Source: Clostridiales bacterium
GTDB lineage: Bacteria > Bacillota > Clostridia > Lachnospirales > Lachnospiraceae
Assembly: GCA_018369015.1 (NCBI GenBank)
Contig: JAGZDD010000022.1
Location: 1-32,900, forward strand
Direction: 5' to 3'
DNA: 32,900 bases
Under the pieces are notes generated by a model. The model saw only the letters and a program-made list of their open reading frames with translations. It had not been told where the DNA came from and did no database searches. The position numbers and the translations under genes were made by a program. How positions within the stretch are numbered: position 1 is the stretch's first letter; each line of letters begins with the position of its first letter. Shown here one piece after another: positions 1 through 8,420 of the stretch.

Positions 1-24
1 CAACTCGCACTCATACCGTCTTGT

Positions 25-82
25 CGGCAAATGTCCGCGCATCCGGACAAGCGAGCTTGCCCGGATGTGCGTCCGCTTGCCG
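25..82. repeat. Long imperfect hairpin upstream of the SPFH gene
   Basis: The arms CGGCAA and TTGCCG enclose GCGCATCCGG paired with CCGGATGTGC (one G-U on the + strand) and an inner CAAGC/GCTTG hairpin. It ends 35 bases before the SPFH start codon and has no T-run, so it is not an obvious terminator. It resembles the other hairpin-rich intergenic segments of this window. A role in the SPFH leader or as an inert repeat are both possible. Confidence 0.5.
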
Positions 83-117
83 AGCTTTCATAGTAAATAA
101 TAAAAGGAGAGAATTTT

Positions 118-1125
118 ATGGAAGATCAATTTGTATCAAAAAAAGTGTATGAAGAAAAAAAAGCCCCGGCATGCAATGGATTTATGATGTTATTTGTCAC
201 AGTCCTTATTATTCTTGCCTGCATTGCGGCTATTGTCGGCGGCGGTGTCCTTTTGGGCAATGATATGGAGGTTCCTGGAGCTATTTTACTTGTCGCAGGC
301 ATTATTATTCTGTGTCTGTCATGCATCATATTCCCTGGTTTTAAAGTCATTGGCCCGAACGAGGCCCTTGTACTCACTCTGTTCGGCAATTACTACGGAA
401 CCTTAAAGGATGAAGGTTTCTACTATGTTAATCCCTTTTGTACGGCAGTCAATCCAACAGTTTCCTCACTTAGCGGCGGAATCTCACAAATTGCTTCGAC
501 CGGCCGGGTCAGCGTCGGAAGCGGAAGTACATTGAGCAAAAAGGTTTCTTTAAAAGCTATGACTCTGGACAATGACAAGCAAAAGGTCAACGATGAGCTG
601 GGAAATCCCATCATTATTGGAACCATTGTCATCTGGCAGGTCGTTAATCCTGTAAAAGCGGTATTTAACGTACAAAATTATAAAACCTTCCTGTCTATCC
701 AGTGTGATTCTATTGTACGAAATACAGCAAGATGCTATCCTTATGATACAAGTGAAGGCGGCGATGAAAAATCGCTTCGCGGAAGCAGCCAGGAGGTTGC
801 CGACATTATGAAAAAAGAACTGCAGGAAAAGGTTTCGATTGCGGGCCTTAAAATTCTTGAAGTCCGTATCGCCCACCTGGCCTACGCACCTGAGATCGCC
901 TCGGCAATGCTTCAGCGCCAGCAGGCCGCCGCAATTATCGACGCACGGCAAAAAATCGTTGAGGGCGCCGTCGGAATGGTAGAAATGGCTTTGACAAAGC
1001 TTGGTGAGAATGATATTGTAGAGCTTGACGAGGAACGTAAAGCGGCAATGGTAAGCAATCTGCTTGTTGTTCTGTGCGGCAACAAGGACGCCCAGCCAAT
1101 CGTCAATAGCGGCAGCATTTATTAA
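118..1125 (+). CDS. SPFH (stomatin/prohibitin-like) membrane protein
   Basis: This 335-residue protein has two hydrophobic segments near the N terminus (about residues 21-46 and 53-73). They are followed by a prohibitin/band-7 type domain with the typical lead-in around residues 76-105 (FKVIGPNEALVLTLFG, then GFYYVNPF). A long helical region rich in Glu, Ala and Arg follows (about 225-300), as in oligomerising SPFH proteins. Family members form membrane-associated scaffolds that organise microdomains or proteases; no enzymatic residue is expected. The start is supported by AAAGGAGAGAA before the ATG. It is followed 31 bases later by a small ribbon-helix-helix protein, and the pair ends at a strong terminator, so they are probably one transcript. 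The exact role is unknown; membrane integrity or stress is an inference from the family. Confidence 0.85.
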   Translation: MEDQFVSKKVYEEKKAPACNGFMMLFVTVLIILACIAAIVGGGVLLGNDMEVPGAILLVAGIIILCLSCIIFPGFKVIGPNEALVLTLFGNYYGTLKDEGFYYVNPFCTAVNPTVSSLSGGISQIASTGRVSVGSGSTLSKKVSLKAMTLDNDKQKVNDELGNPIIIGTIVIWQVVNPVKAVFNVQNYKTFLSIQCDSIVRNTARCYPYDTSEGGDEKSLRGSSQEVADIMKKELQEKVSIAGLKILEVRIAHLAYAPEIASAMLQRQQAAAIIDARQKIVEGAVGMVEMALTKLGENDIVELDEERKAAMVSNLLVVLCGNKDAQPIVNSGSIY

Positions 1126-1156
1126 AGATGATCCTATAAAGTAAGGGAGGGGAAAC

Positions 1157-1342
1157 ATGGAAGAACGCACATCCAAAGAAAAAGCAAAAAAACAAGTGCC
1201 CTTACGTTTATCCTCTACCCTATATGCCGAACTGGCAGCCTGGGCAGAAGATGAATTTCGCTCAGTTAATGGACAAATTGAGTATTTACTTACTGAATGT
1301 GTCAAATACCGAAAAAAACATACAAAAAAAGAAACTGGCTAA
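1157..1342 (+). CDS. Small Arc-like ribbon-helix-helix DNA-binding protein
   Basis: This 61-residue, lysine-rich protein contains KKQVPLRLSSTLYAELAAWA followed by a second helix (FRSVNGQIEYLLTECV). That is the beta strand plus two helices of the Arc/MetJ ribbon-helix-helix fold. Such proteins bind DNA as dimers and often autoregulate their operon. A strong site (GGGAGGGGAAAC) precedes the ATG. It lies directly behind the SPFH gene, so it may regulate that gene, or sequester it by contact as RHH antitoxins do. No toxin-like partner is visible, and calling it an antitoxin would be unsupported. Its short length is usual for Arc-domain proteins of Clostridia. Confidence 0.75.
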   Translation: MEERTSKEKAKKQVPLRLSSTLYAELAAWAEDEFRSVNGQIEYLLTECVKYRKKHTKKETG

Positions 1343-1344
1343 AC

Positions 1345-1393
1345 AAAGCTGTACCCCGGTATCTCAATAATTTTACCGGGGTACAGCTTTTTC
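1345..1393. terminator. Strong bidirectional rho-independent terminator
   Basis: A perfect 17-bp stem (AAAGCTGTACCCCGGTA and its complement) with a 12-base loop is followed by T-runs on the + strand and by TTTGTTT on the - strand. It sits between the converging SPFH/RHH pair and the aldehyde dehydrogenase gene and probably ends both transcripts. Confidence 0.9.
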
Positions 1394-1434
1394 TTTAAAT
1401 ATTATGCCAAGACCGCTTCTTTGCCGAACGATCA

Positions 1435-2922
1435 TTATGCCGGATAAAATCCCGATGGAGCTTCCGCCAGATTAATCATAATATTCTTCATCTGAGTATA
1501 GTGATCCAAAATGACCTTATGTGTTTCTCTGCCAATGCCTGAATCCTTGTAACCGCCAAACGGAGCGCCCGCAGGAATGGAATTGTACGTATTCACCCAC
1601 ATACGCCCGGTTTCAATACTGCGGCACACTCGGATTGCCCGGTTAAGATCCCGCGTCCATACAGCCCCGCCAAGGCCATAGCGATTATCATTAGCCATAC
1701 GGATCACTTCATCTTCATTTTTAAATTTAATGACACAGGCTACGGGGCCAAAAATTTCCTCCTGGGCGACCTTCATATCATTTGTCACATCCACAAGGAG
1801 AGTAGGCTTCATAAAACAGCCCTTAGCCAGCTCGCCGTCCACTGCCCGCTCGCCTCCGCAGGCCACTTTGGCTCCTTCAGTTTTTGCTTCCTCAATCCAG
1901 CCAAGAATTTTATGCACCTGCCCTTCATTAATCTGGGCGCCCATCTGAGTATCCGTATTCCACGGAAGTCCTACCTTCACTTTATTAAAAGCTTTTACAG
2001 CATCCTCGATAAACTGGTCATAAATATCCTCATGTACAAAAACTCTTGAGCCTGCACAGCATACCTGCCCCTGATTAAACAAAATACCAAGCTGAAGTCC
2101 ATCCATAGCCATATCCCATTGGCAGTCCGGGAAGTAAATATTTGCAGATTTTCCTCCCAGTTCCAGAGTTGAAGGAATCAGCTTATCCGCGGCAGCTCTT
2201 GCCACATCCAGCCCCACCTCTGTGGAACCAGTAAACGCCAGCTTTCTAAATCCTTTATGTTCAAGCATATAGTTCCCGGATTTTGAACCGCTGCCTGTAA
2301 TCACATTAAAAACACCCGGAGGAAGAATATCCTTAATAAGATCGGCAAACGCCAATACGCTTAAAGATGTGGTACTCGATGGCTTAAATACGGTACAGCA
2401 CCCGGCTGCAAGTACCGGCGCAAGCTTCCATGCAGCCATTAAAAAAGGAAAGTTCCATGGAACAATCTGCCCAACAACGCCAATAGGTTCACGCAGTATC
2501 AGGCTTAATGTATGATTATCAAGCATTGAAGCACTTCCCTCCTCAGCCCGGATAACACCGGCAAAATACCGGAAGTGATCTGATGAATAAGGAACATCAA
2601 TCGCCATTGTTTCCCGGATTGGCTTTCCATTATCAATGCTTTCAATCATTGCCAGCTTTTCTTTGTTTGCGTCAATCACATCCGCAATCTTCATCAATAT
2701 GTCGGCCCGTTCGCTGACTGTCGTATTTTTCCATGTTTCAAATGCTTTCCAGGCACAGTCAACTGCCCGGTCTACATCCTCCCGGGTTGCCTGGGCGCAC
2801 TCTGCTAAAAAGCTCCCATCCGCCGGGCAGTAGGTCTTAAATGTAGCGCCGTCCGATGCGTCCGCCCACTGTCCATTAATAAAAAGCTTATAAGACTCAT
2901 TAATATAATTTCTGATTTCCAT
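1435..2922 (-). CDS. NAD(P)-dependent aldehyde dehydrogenase
   Basis: This 495-residue protein has normal length for the classical aldehyde dehydrogenase superfamily, which oxidises aldehydes to carboxylates. Visible motifs are the oxyanion Asn in PWNFPF (N157), the cofactor-binding FTGSTEVG (230-237), the general base in LELGGKSA (E254) and the catalytic Cys in NQGQVCCAG (C288). The C-terminal PAGAPFGGYKDSGIGRE signature is also present. All catalytic residues are intact. It resembles ALDH1/2-type (betaine/phenylacetaldehyde-like) enzymes; the natural substrate cannot be read from sequence. AAGGGGGATATATC precedes the ATG. It is transcribed alone from a near-consensus promoter and ends at a shared terminator. 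Confidence 0.93.
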   Translation of the reverse strand: MEIRNYINESYKLFINGQWADASDGATFKTYCPADGSFLAECAQATREDVDRAVDCAWKAFETWKNTTVSERADILMKIADVIDANKEKLAMIESIDNGKPIRETMAIDVPYSSDHFRYFAGVIRAEEGSASMLDNHTLSLILREPIGVVGQIVPWNFPFLMAAWKLAPVLAAGCCTVFKPSSTTSLSVLAFADLIKDILPPGVFNVITGSGSKSGNYMLEHKGFRKLAFTGSTEVGLDVARAAADKLIPSTLELGGKSANIYFPDCQWDMAMDGLQLGILFNQGQVCCAGSRVFVHEDIYDQFIEDAVKAFNKVKVGLPWNTDTQMGAQINEGQVHKILGWIEEAKTEGAKVACGGERAVDGELAKGCFMKPTLLVDVTNDMKVAQEEIFGPVACVIKFKNEDEVIRMANDNRYGLGGAVWTRDLNRAIRVCRSIETGRMWVNTYNSIPAGAPFGGYKDSGIGRETHKVILDHYTQMKNIMINLAEAPSGFYPA

Positions 2923-2975
2923 GATATATCCCCCTTACCTTCTTCCATTTACTGGAATCTATATTTGTTAGTTTC

Positions 2976-3004
2976 ATCATAGCACCGCGCTATTTTTGTG
3001 TCAA
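2976..3004 (-). promoter_or_regulatory. Sigma-A promoter of the aldehyde dehydrogenase gene
   Basis: Read on the - strand this is TTGACA, a 17-base spacer and TATGAT, ending about 54 bases before the start codon. The -35 box is perfect and the spacing optimal, so basal expression may be strong unless repressed. Confidence 0.8.
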
Positions 3005-3287
3005 CAATAGTTATTTTATTAACCTTTTGTCAAAATTTTATCGTTAATTATTAATTTAAATCTGATTTCTTTACCTATATCAGCTACTCATATACGAACA
3101 TCTACTTTGATAACTGTCCATTTCCGTTTTCTCACATACCTTTGCCCTTTTTTACCGCCTTACTGATAAAAAATGTTCGTACGTCTATTATTAGCTATAC
3201 TTAACAAAGTACAAATTATTTGAAAACCGGCTTCCGCTTATTGAGAAAATAAATTTTATTTTAACAATCTTTTTGTATTATCATGCG
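3005..3287. other. AT-rich intergenic stretch upstream of the aldehyde dehydrogenase promoter
   Basis: No gene is seen in this stretch. It holds an exact inverted pair, TACGAACAT at 3093-3101 and ATGTTCGTA at 3173-3181, 71 bases apart, which could be two sites for a dimeric regulator. Otherwise it is AT-rich with no recognisable feature. Confidence 0.4.
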
Positions 3288-3323
3288 AAAAAAACCGGCC
3301 AGTATGAACCAGCCGGTTTTTTT
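3288..3323. terminator. Bidirectional terminator between aldehyde dehydrogenase and ybaK-like genes
   Basis: The stem AAAAAACCGGC/GCCGGTTTTTT has a 12-base loop, with A-run and T-run on either side, so it can work in both directions. On the - strand it lies 81 bases past the stop of the YbaK/PrdX-like gene and probably ends that transcript. Confidence 0.85.
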
Positions 3324-3403
3324 ATTAACAAAGACTTTTGATCCATATATGATTGTCTAAAGCTATCACTTTGGCAGGCCAAGCCATGGCGCTGGCAATA
3401 GCG

Positions 3404-3907
3404 CTATAAATCCACAAGCACTGGAATATGACCGGTAAAAGGCAAAAACTTTTCAAAAATATCCTGGGTCTTTACTTTAATACTGGATGTATTGGCACAT
3501 GGATGGCAGCCCATATACTCCTGTACATAAACATCCCGGTCAACAAGCAGCGTCACTTGCTTTTCATTATCATTCATCAGGCCCATCACTGTTACGGATC
3601 CGGGGCGGATGCCCAGATACTTCTCCATAAATTCCTCCTCGGCAAAGGACAGGCGGGCAATACCAAGCTGCTTAGATAAATCCTTTGTACGGAATTTTTT
3701 ATGACCTGGAAGCAGCAGCAAATAAAACCGGGTCTTTTGCGTATTTCTCAAAAACAGGTTCTTGCATGCCTGCACCCCCAGGGCATCCTCTACACACTGG
3801 CAATCTTCCATTGTCATTGCAGCTTCGTGGTCGATTCGCTCAAAGGGTATGTTAAGCGCCGACAAAACATCATAGGTTTTAAGTTCAACAGCGCTGCGTT
3901 CATTCAT
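3404..3907 (-). CDS. YbaK/PrdX-type aminoacyl-tRNA deacylase
   Basis: This 167-residue stand-alone editing-domain protein resembles the YbaK/ProX family, which hydrolyses mischarged tRNA such as Ala-tRNA(Pro) in trans. The conserved Lys-Asn of the active site is seen in ACKNLFLRN (K49, N50). The GSVTVMG loop is near 103-109 and HPCANTSS near 135-142, typical of PrdX/ProXp-Ala members. I set the start at 3907 rather than the upstream ATG at 3922. GAGGTG lies between the two ATGs, six bases before 3907, so the upstream one would put the ribosome site inside the gene. It follows clpB by about 78 bases and ends at the terminator at 3288-3323. PrdX-like proteins also occur in proline reductase loci, but no prd genes are visible here, so general tRNA proofreading is more likely. 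Confidence 0.85.
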   Translation of the reverse strand: MNERSAVELKTYDVLSALNIPFERIDHEAAMTMEDCQCVEDALGVQACKNLFLRNTQKTRFYLLLLPGHKKFRTKDLSKQLGIARLSFAEEEFMEKYLGIRPGSVTVMGLMNDNEKQVTLLVDRDVYVQEYMGCHPCANTSSIKVKTQDIFEKFLPFTGHIPVLVDL

Positions 3908-3985
3908 AATAACACCTCGCATCCAAAGCTCATCTGCTTATTTATAATAACTAAGCCTTAACTCTTGCCTATACCGACAGCTTTA

Positions 3986-6577
3986 TCAGCCTTTCTTTGC
4001 CAAAGCTTTTAGCCCGCTTCCGTCGGAGTCAATAACAATAACATCCCCGGCATGGACCTCATCTCCAAGAATCATCCGGCCGGCAAGGGTTTCCACATGC
4101 TTTTGAAGGAATCGTTTCAGCGGCCGCGCGCCGTAAACCGGATCGTAGCCATGCTCTACAATGTAAGAAGCCGCTGAATCCGTCACCTCAATCGACAGCT
4201 CTCTGTCCGCAATCCGCTTATTGAGATTAGCGACCATAATCGCAATAATATCTTCAATGTCAGCCTTTGTCAATGGCTTAAACATAATAATTTCATCAAG
4301 GCGGTTTAAAAATTCCGGGCGGAAGTGAGCCTTCAAATCATTCATCACAAGCTCCTGGCTTCTTTCGCTAATGTTCCCCTGATCGTCAATACCATCCAGC
4401 AGATACGAGGAACCAATATTCGAGGTCATAATAAGAATCGTGTTTTTAAAGTCTACGGTACGGCCCTGGGAATCTGTAATCCGGCCGTCATCTAATACCT
4501 GCAGCAGTACGTTAAATACATCTGGATGAGCTTTTTCAATCTCATCAAACAAAATGACGCTGTAGGGCTTGCGGCGCACAGCTTCCGTAAGCTGGCCGCC
4601 TTCCTCATAACCTACATATCCCGGAGGCGCTCCGATCAGGCGGGATACGGAGAACTTCTCCATATACTCGCTCATATCAATACGCACCATATTATTTTCA
4701 TCATCAAACAGTGCCTCGGCAAGCGCCTTGGCAAGTTCTGTCTTGCCAACGCCTGTAGGGCCAAGGAACATAAAGGAGCCAATCGGCTTTGTTTCGTCTT
4801 TAATTCCTGCCTTTGAGCGGATAATCGCGTCTGTCACTTTAGATACAGCCTCATTCTGTCCAATCACCCGTTTATGAAGAACATTGTCAAGGCCAAGAAT
4901 CTTGTTGCGCTCACTCTCTGTAAGCTTTGTTACCGGTATTCCTGTCCACCGGGAAACAATGCGTGCAATCTCATCCTCTGTCACCTGCTCACGCACAAGG
5001 GAATCGCTTCTTCCGTGAATCTGGGCTTCCTCCTCCTCTAACTGTTTTTTAAGCTGAGGCAAACGGCCGTATTGAAGCTCGGCAGCCTTATTCAGGTCAT
5101 ACTCTCTCTGGGCTTTTTCAATCTGCTTATTGAGGTCTTCGATCTCCTGACGGATATTACGGACGCCCTCCACAGCCTTCTTATCTTCATCCCATTTTGC
5201 CTTTTGAAGCTGAAATTCCTCCCGAAGCTGGGCAATCTCGCTCTGGATATGAGCCAGGCGTTCCTGGCTCAAATGGTCATTCTCTTTTTTAAGCGCAGCC
5301 TCCTCAATTTCAAGCTGCATAATCTTGCGGGAAACCTCATCCAGCTCTGTAGGCATGGAATCCAGCTCCGTCTTAATCAAAGCGCAGGCTTCGTCCACAA
5401 GGTCAATGGCTTTGTCCGGCAGGAAGCGGTCCGAAATATAACGGTTCGATAAAATAGCTGCTGCCACAAGGGCGCCGTCATTAATCTTAACGCCGTGGAA
5501 AACCTCATAACGCTCTTTTAAGCCCCGGAGAATCGAAATCGTATCCTCCACCGTCGGCTCGTTGACCATCACCGGCTGGAAGCGGCGTTCCAGAGCCTTA
5601 TCTTTTTCAATATACTGGCGGTACTCATCCAATGTCGTCGCGCCGATACAATGCAGCTCCCCTCTGGCCAGCATAGGCTTTAACATATTCCCTGCATCCA
5701 TGGCGCCGTCTGTCTTTCCTGCGCCAACAATTAAATGAAGCTCATCCACAAAAAGGATAATATTTCCTTCGCTTTTGCGCACTTCCTCAAGAACAGCCTT
5801 CAGACGTTCCTCAAATTCTCCGCGGTATTTGGCGCCGGCAACTAAAGCGCCCATATCCAGCGAAAAAATCTGTTTGTCCTTAAGCCCTTCCGGCACATCG
5901 CCCCGGACAATACGCTGGGCCAGCCCTTCAATGACTGCGGTTTTACCAACGCCAGGCTCACCAATCAGCACCGGATTATTTTTTGTCTTTCTCGAAAGAA
6001 TACGGATAATATTGCGAATCTCGCTGTCACGGCCAATCACCGGATCAAGCTTTTGATTTCTCGCCTTTTCCACAAGATTCTCGCCATACTTGGCAAGGCT
6101 GTCATAGGTGTCCTCCGGGTTATCGCTTGTCACACGCTGGTTCCCCCGGACACTTGACAGCGCCAGAAGGAAATTATCCCGGGTCACATTGAAGTTTTTA
6201 AATAAAGTTTTCAGCTCCTTATTCGGAACAGCAAGCAATGCCAAGAACAAATGCTCCACAGAAATATACTCATCATCCATCTGTTTAGCTTCTGTCTCTG
6301 CCTGCATCAGCGCCCGGTTCAGGGCATCACTCATATATACCTGCACCTGGCCGGAAACCTTTATCCGCTTTGCCACAAGCTTCTCTGCCTGATATACAAA
6401 ACCCTCGCTGTTCATTTCCATCTTATTGAGCAGCTTGGCAATCAAACTGTCCTCCATCGTCAAAAGGCTGTATAAAAGATGTTCCTGGTCAATCTCCTGA
6501 TTACCGTATTCGTAGGCAATTTTCTGGCAATTCTGCACTGCCTGCAATGATTTCTGCGTAAATTTATTCACATCCAT
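3986..6577 (-). CDS. clpB: ClpB disaggregase (Hsp100 AAA+ ATPase)
   Basis: This 863-residue protein has the full ClpB layout. An N-terminal Clp-N double repeat covers about 1-145. The first AAA+ domain has Walker A GEPGVGKT (206-213) and Walker B LFVDELH (D278, E279). A long coiled-coil middle domain spans about 405-525, and a second AAA+ domain carries GPTGVGKT and ILFDEIEKAHPDV. The middle domain separates ClpB from ClpC and ClpA. With DnaK it extracts polypeptides from aggregates after heat or other proteotoxic stress. AAGGAGG precedes the ATG at optimal distance. Its promoter lies about 175 bases upstream. I see neither a CIRCE element nor a clear CtsR heptad repeat, so the control route is open. 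Confidence 0.97.
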   Translation of the reverse strand: MDVNKFTQKSLQAVQNCQKIAYEYGNQEIDQEHLLYSLLTMEDSLIAKLLNKMEMNSEGFVYQAEKLVAKRIKVSGQVQVYMSDALNRALMQAETEAKQMDDEYISVEHLFLALLAVPNKELKTLFKNFNVTRDNFLLALSSVRGNQRVTSDNPEDTYDSLAKYGENLVEKARNQKLDPVIGRDSEIRNIIRILSRKTKNNPVLIGEPGVGKTAVIEGLAQRIVRGDVPEGLKDKQIFSLDMGALVAGAKYRGEFEERLKAVLEEVRKSEGNIILFVDELHLIVGAGKTDGAMDAGNMLKPMLARGELHCIGATTLDEYRQYIEKDKALERRFQPVMVNEPTVEDTISILRGLKERYEVFHGVKINDGALVAAAILSNRYISDRFLPDKAIDLVDEACALIKTELDSMPTELDEVSRKIMQLEIEEAALKKENDHLSQERLAHIQSEIAQLREEFQLQKAKWDEDKKAVEGVRNIRQEIEDLNKQIEKAQREYDLNKAAELQYGRLPQLKKQLEEEEAQIHGRSDSLVREQVTEDEIARIVSRWTGIPVTKLTESERNKILGLDNVLHKRVIGQNEAVSKVTDAIIRSKAGIKDETKPIGSFMFLGPTGVGKTELAKALAEALFDDENNMVRIDMSEYMEKFSVSRLIGAPPGYVGYEEGGQLTEAVRRKPYSVILFDEIEKAHPDVFNVLLQVLDDGRITDSQGRTVDFKNTILIMTSNIGSSYLLDGIDDQGNISERSQELVMNDLKAHFRPEFLNRLDEIIMFKPLTKADIEDIIAIMVANLNKRIADRELSIEVTDSAASYIVEHGYDPVYGARPLKRFLQKHVETLAGRMILGDEVHAGDVIVIDSDGSGLKALAKKG

Positions 6578-6751
6578 CGAAATACCTCCTTACTTCTATA
6601 TCCATACACTCTGCATCAGACCGGCCGCGCCATTCACACATTTTTCCGCCACCTGCCGTCTGCGTATTTTGGGCAGGTCTCAGCCATAGGCCTGGCAACG
6701 GCCAAAGCGGATATCATCCTGACGCAGATATGTTACAACTGTTCTACATGT
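6578..6751 (-). other. Long clpB 5' leader
   Basis: The stretch between the clpB promoter and the start codon has no gene. It holds small possible stems: ACCTGC with GCAGGT, and AGGCC with GGCC. A leader of about 170 bases is long for a Firmicutes clpB, so post-transcriptional control is possible but unproven. Confidence 0.4.
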
Positions 6752-6780
6752 AATATAACAAACTTAAATATAAATTGCAA
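6752..6780 (-). promoter_or_regulatory. Sigma-A promoter of clpB
   Basis: On the - strand: TTGCAA, a 17-base spacer, TATATT. An inverted pair TTACA (6733-6737) and TGTAA (6749-6753) lies on and just after the -10 box and could be an operator. Confidence 0.7.
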
Positions 6781-6808
6781 GTGTTTTTTTTATTTTTTTA
6801 AAAAAAGG

Positions 6809-6944
6809 GTAACTATTCGTTACGCTTCACAGCTTGTCTAATCACTCGCTGATCAGACAAGCCTGACAATGATTCAGGAATGAGCAGGCTATTTTTGCGC
6901 TAAGCAACGAGCCAAACAAGGAAGCTCTGCAAGCCAGCTTGCAG
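6809..6944. repeat. Hairpin-rich intergenic element starting with GTAACTATTC
   Basis: This element starts with GTAACTATTC, the same first ten bases as the repeats at 16932 and 32193. It contains GCTTGTCT/AGACAAGC with an inner ATCA/TGAT (6832-6862) and a tight CTGCAAGC/GCTTGCAG hairpin with a two-base loop (6927-6944). No gene is present. It lies between the clpB promoter and the terminator of the MATE gene. Confidence 0.5.
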
Positions 6945-6958
6945 ACTACTCTTCGCTC

Positions 6959-6993
6959 AAAAAAGGAGCTATCCTCCTAAAAGAATAGCTCCT
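6959..6993 (-). terminator. Rho-independent terminator of the capA-MATE unit
   Basis: On the - strand this is a 9-bp stem AGGAGCTAT/ATAGCTCCT with a 12-base loop, followed by six T. It lies 63 bases beyond the MATE gene stop and is the likely end of the capA-MATE transcript. Confidence 0.85.
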
Positions 6994-7055
6994 CTCCTCC
7001 TTCGGCAATTTCTTATAGCCAGGGCATTTACTCACCAATACAGGCGGCATACCGC

Positions 7056-8408
7056 TTATCCCTTCCTGCGCTCAAGATGTCTGAAAAACAGAAGAAACCA
7101 GGTAACAAGTATAAGCCCTTTTAAAATACTTGATATACTGATGCTCCACCAAATTCCATTAAGGCCCAGAGCCGTGGCTGAAAGCGCAAGGGCAAGTGGG
7201 ATTCTCGCGGATGTGAGGACAACGCCTTCCACAGCGGGAGGGATTGTCCGGCCCATGCCGGAAAATGCCCCGGAGGTCATAATTTCCATACACATAAACA
7301 TTTGTGAAAAGCCAAGAATCCTCAAATAGTCTACACCCATAGGAATAACCGCTTCCTCAGGAATAAAAATCCTAAAGATATACTGCGGCAGGAAAACAAG
7401 AATCAACGTTGTCATAAGCCCCCATATGAGGGCAACCCCCACAGCCGTCCGATAGCCCTGCTTGACCCTTTTTATATTATGGGCGCCGTAATTCTGGCCA
7501 ACAAAGGAATTAACCGCCGCTGAAAAACCATCCGCCGCCATCCAGGAAATGGACTCGATCTGGCTTCCCACCTTCTGGACGGCGACCGCTGTATCTCCCC
7601 ATCCAGCAATAATCCGGGCAATAACCATGCTGATCCCTGTAAAAATAAGATTTTGTATACACATAGGAACGCCAATGCGGGCAATCGTTCCCATATAGCC
7701 CGTTCTGGGCCGAGACAGCAAATGTACCTTATCAAAAATATGGAAATCTTTGCGGGCCGCAAGAATAAACATCAGGGTAACGATCATCTGAGCGAAAACT
7801 GTGGCAATAGCTGCTCCGGCCACCCCTAGCTTTGGTATAGGGCCAATACCGAAAATCAGTACCGGATCCATGACGATATTAATAACCAAGCCCACAGCCG
7901 TCGCCAAAAAAGGTGTCTGGCTGTTTCCCATAGCCGTAAAAATTCCCGTCAGTATTTGATTTAGCATACTGAACAAAATCAGGCCGCAGGTAATGACTAG
8001 ATATACCCGGGCATCAGCAATAACCTGCGGACTATTTAATTTAAAAAAAGCGATCAGCGGCCCATTGAAAAGGATTGCCAAAATACCATAAATAATCCCG
8101 GATAAAATCCCCATCTGCAAAGCGCTCTGGGCGTACACCGCCGCAGTTTCCTGATCCTTAGCCCCAAGAGAATGGGCAACCTTGATCTGGCCGCCCATAC
8201 GTGAAAGCGTGGCAATTCCATTGGAAAGCCACATATACATTCCGGCGGCGCCCACCGCAGCCACCGCACTGCTTCCGACCCGGCCAATCCAAATCATGTC
8301 TGTCATATTATAGGCCATTTGTATAAGTGAAGTTCCCATAATTGGCAGGGCCAGCTTAGAAAGGGCCGGAAAAATCGGCCCTTCCAAAAGATTAACATGT
8401 TGTTTCAT
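7056..8408 (-). CDS. MATE-family multidrug/metabolite exporter
   Basis: This 450-residue integral membrane protein has about twelve hydrophobic helices arranged as two related halves, the MATE (NorM/DinF-like) fold. These proteins export cationic drugs or metabolites in exchange for Na+ or H+. The N-terminal half opens with the characteristic GPIFPALSKLALPIMGTSLIQ followed by MTDMIWIGRVGSSAVAAVG. The second half starts near residue 235 (ARIGVPMCIQNLIF). Length is normal and no break is seen. AGGGGAG precedes the ATG. It begins 12 bases after the CapA-like gene, so the two are almost certainly co-transcribed, but the sequence does not reveal the substrate. Confidence 0.92.
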   Translation of the reverse strand: MKQHVNLLEGPIFPALSKLALPIMGTSLIQMAYNMTDMIWIGRVGSSAVAAVGAAGMYMWLSNGIATLSRMGGQIKVAHSLGAKDQETAAVYAQSALQMGILSGIIYGILAILFNGPLIAFFKLNSPQVIADARVYLVITCGLILFSMLNQILTGIFTAMGNSQTPFLATAVGLVINIVMDPVLIFGIGPIPKLGVAGAAIATVFAQMIVTLMFILAARKDFHIFDKVHLLSRPRTGYMGTIARIGVPMCIQNLIFTGISMVIARIIAGWGDTAVAVQKVGSQIESISWMAADGFSAAVNSFVGQNYGAHNIKRVKQGYRTAVGVALIWGLMTTLILVFLPQYIFRIFIPEEAVIPMGVDYLRILGFSQMFMCMEIMTSGAFSGMGRTIPPAVEGVVLTSARIPLALALSATALGLNGIWWSISISSILKGLILVTWFLLFFRHLERRKG

Positions 8409-8420
8409 AACTACTCCCCT

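Noticed and set aside
118..1125. SPFH protein as the missing YdjI partner of the zinc-ribbon/TPM module
   Set aside because: It is over 11 kb away, has two N-terminal membrane helices unlike YdjI, and is linked to an RHH gene instead.
550..1305. 251-codon open frame on the - strand
   Set aside because: It lies opposite the SPFH and RHH genes, which have clear family motifs and ribosome sites; its translation resembles no family and is low in coding character.
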